Positions 6,501-6,530 of a stretch of DNA of 6,530 bases are shown here, in pieces. Each line of letters opens with the position of its first letter. Within the stretch, counting starts at the first letter, position 1. Under the pieces are notes generated by a model. The model saw nothing but the letters and a program-made list of their open reading frames with translations. It was not told where the DNA came from and did not search any database. A program made the translations under genes and the position numbers. The stretch is taken from assembly GCA_934230965.1 (NCBI GenBank), contig CAKQFW010000117.1:1-6530 (forward strand). Direction: 5' to 3'. This stretch comes from an uncultured Prevotella sp. (GTDB lineage Bacteria > Bacteroidota > Bacteroidia > Bacteroidales > Bacteroidaceae).

Positions 6501-6530
6501 AAAAAGCCGCCTTATCACATTGCCTGTGAT
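6501..6530 (-). terminator. Partial terminator hairpin of a leftward gene beyond the right edge
   Basis: On the minus strand the window opens with ATCACA-GGCAA-TGTGAT (6530-6514), a perfect 6-base inverted repeat, followed by AAGGCGGC (6513-6506) and five T (6505-6501). This is the loop, 3' arm and T tract of an intrinsic terminator whose 5' arm is cut by the window edge. It implies a leftward gene ending just outside the window, upstream of the porin gene. Confidence 0.6.

Noticed and set aside
6359..6502. 48-codon N-terminal extension of the porin frame to an ATG at 6502
   Set aside because: It would bury the signal peptide inside the protein and overlap both the -7 box and the partial terminator at the right edge; the start at 6358 gives a normal exported protein.
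6514..6530. CRP/FNR-like palindrome ATCACA-N5-TGTGAT
   Set aside because: The half-sites are in the opposite order to a CRP site (TGTGA-N6-TCACA), and the following GC-rich arm and T tract fit a terminator better.

Overview
The window reads as ordinary chromosomal DNA from a member of the Bacteroidota, most likely Prevotellaceae. Three things suggest this: the families present (a 7TM-HD hydrolase of the Bacteroidota type and an OmpP1/FadL-type porin with the usual N-terminus), two -7 boxes matching the Bacteroidota pattern TAnnTTTG, and the general lack of strong Shine-Dalgarno sites. The assignment rests on recognising families by eye, not on a database search.

Layout. Positions 1-1607 (+) hold the 3' part of a gene for a seven-transmembrane HD-domain phosphohydrolase (PgpH-like, the class that degrades c-di-AMP); its start lies outside the window. 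Fifteen bases later priA (1623-3893, +) encodes the replication-restart helicase, probably in the same transcript. A long hairpin followed by six T (4034-4089) ends this rightward unit. A pyrimidine-rich tandem repeat (4103-4171) then separates it from two leftward genes: a small cytoplasmic FKBP-type prolyl isomerase (4173-4571, -) and a FadL/OmpP1-family outer-membrane protein (4805-6358, -). The two leftward genes look like separate transcription units. Each has its own -7 box, and a hairpin terminator for the porin gene (4721-4758) lies between them.

How the genes relate. The left pair are housekeeping functions (second-messenger turnover and replication restart) that may share a transcript but no known pathway. 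The isomerase and the porin are adjacent but probably unlinked in function.

I see no mobile element, CRISPR array, toxin-antitoxin pair, defence locus, tRNA or rRNA, and no clearly new system. The parts worth a second look are non-coding. The leader of the isomerase gene consists of four tandem copies of a 19-20 base unit, three of which carry a complete three-codon mini-ORF. The frame behind the isomerase stop codon stays open for about 71 codons through a purine-rich repeat. The right edge appears to cut a terminator hairpin in half.
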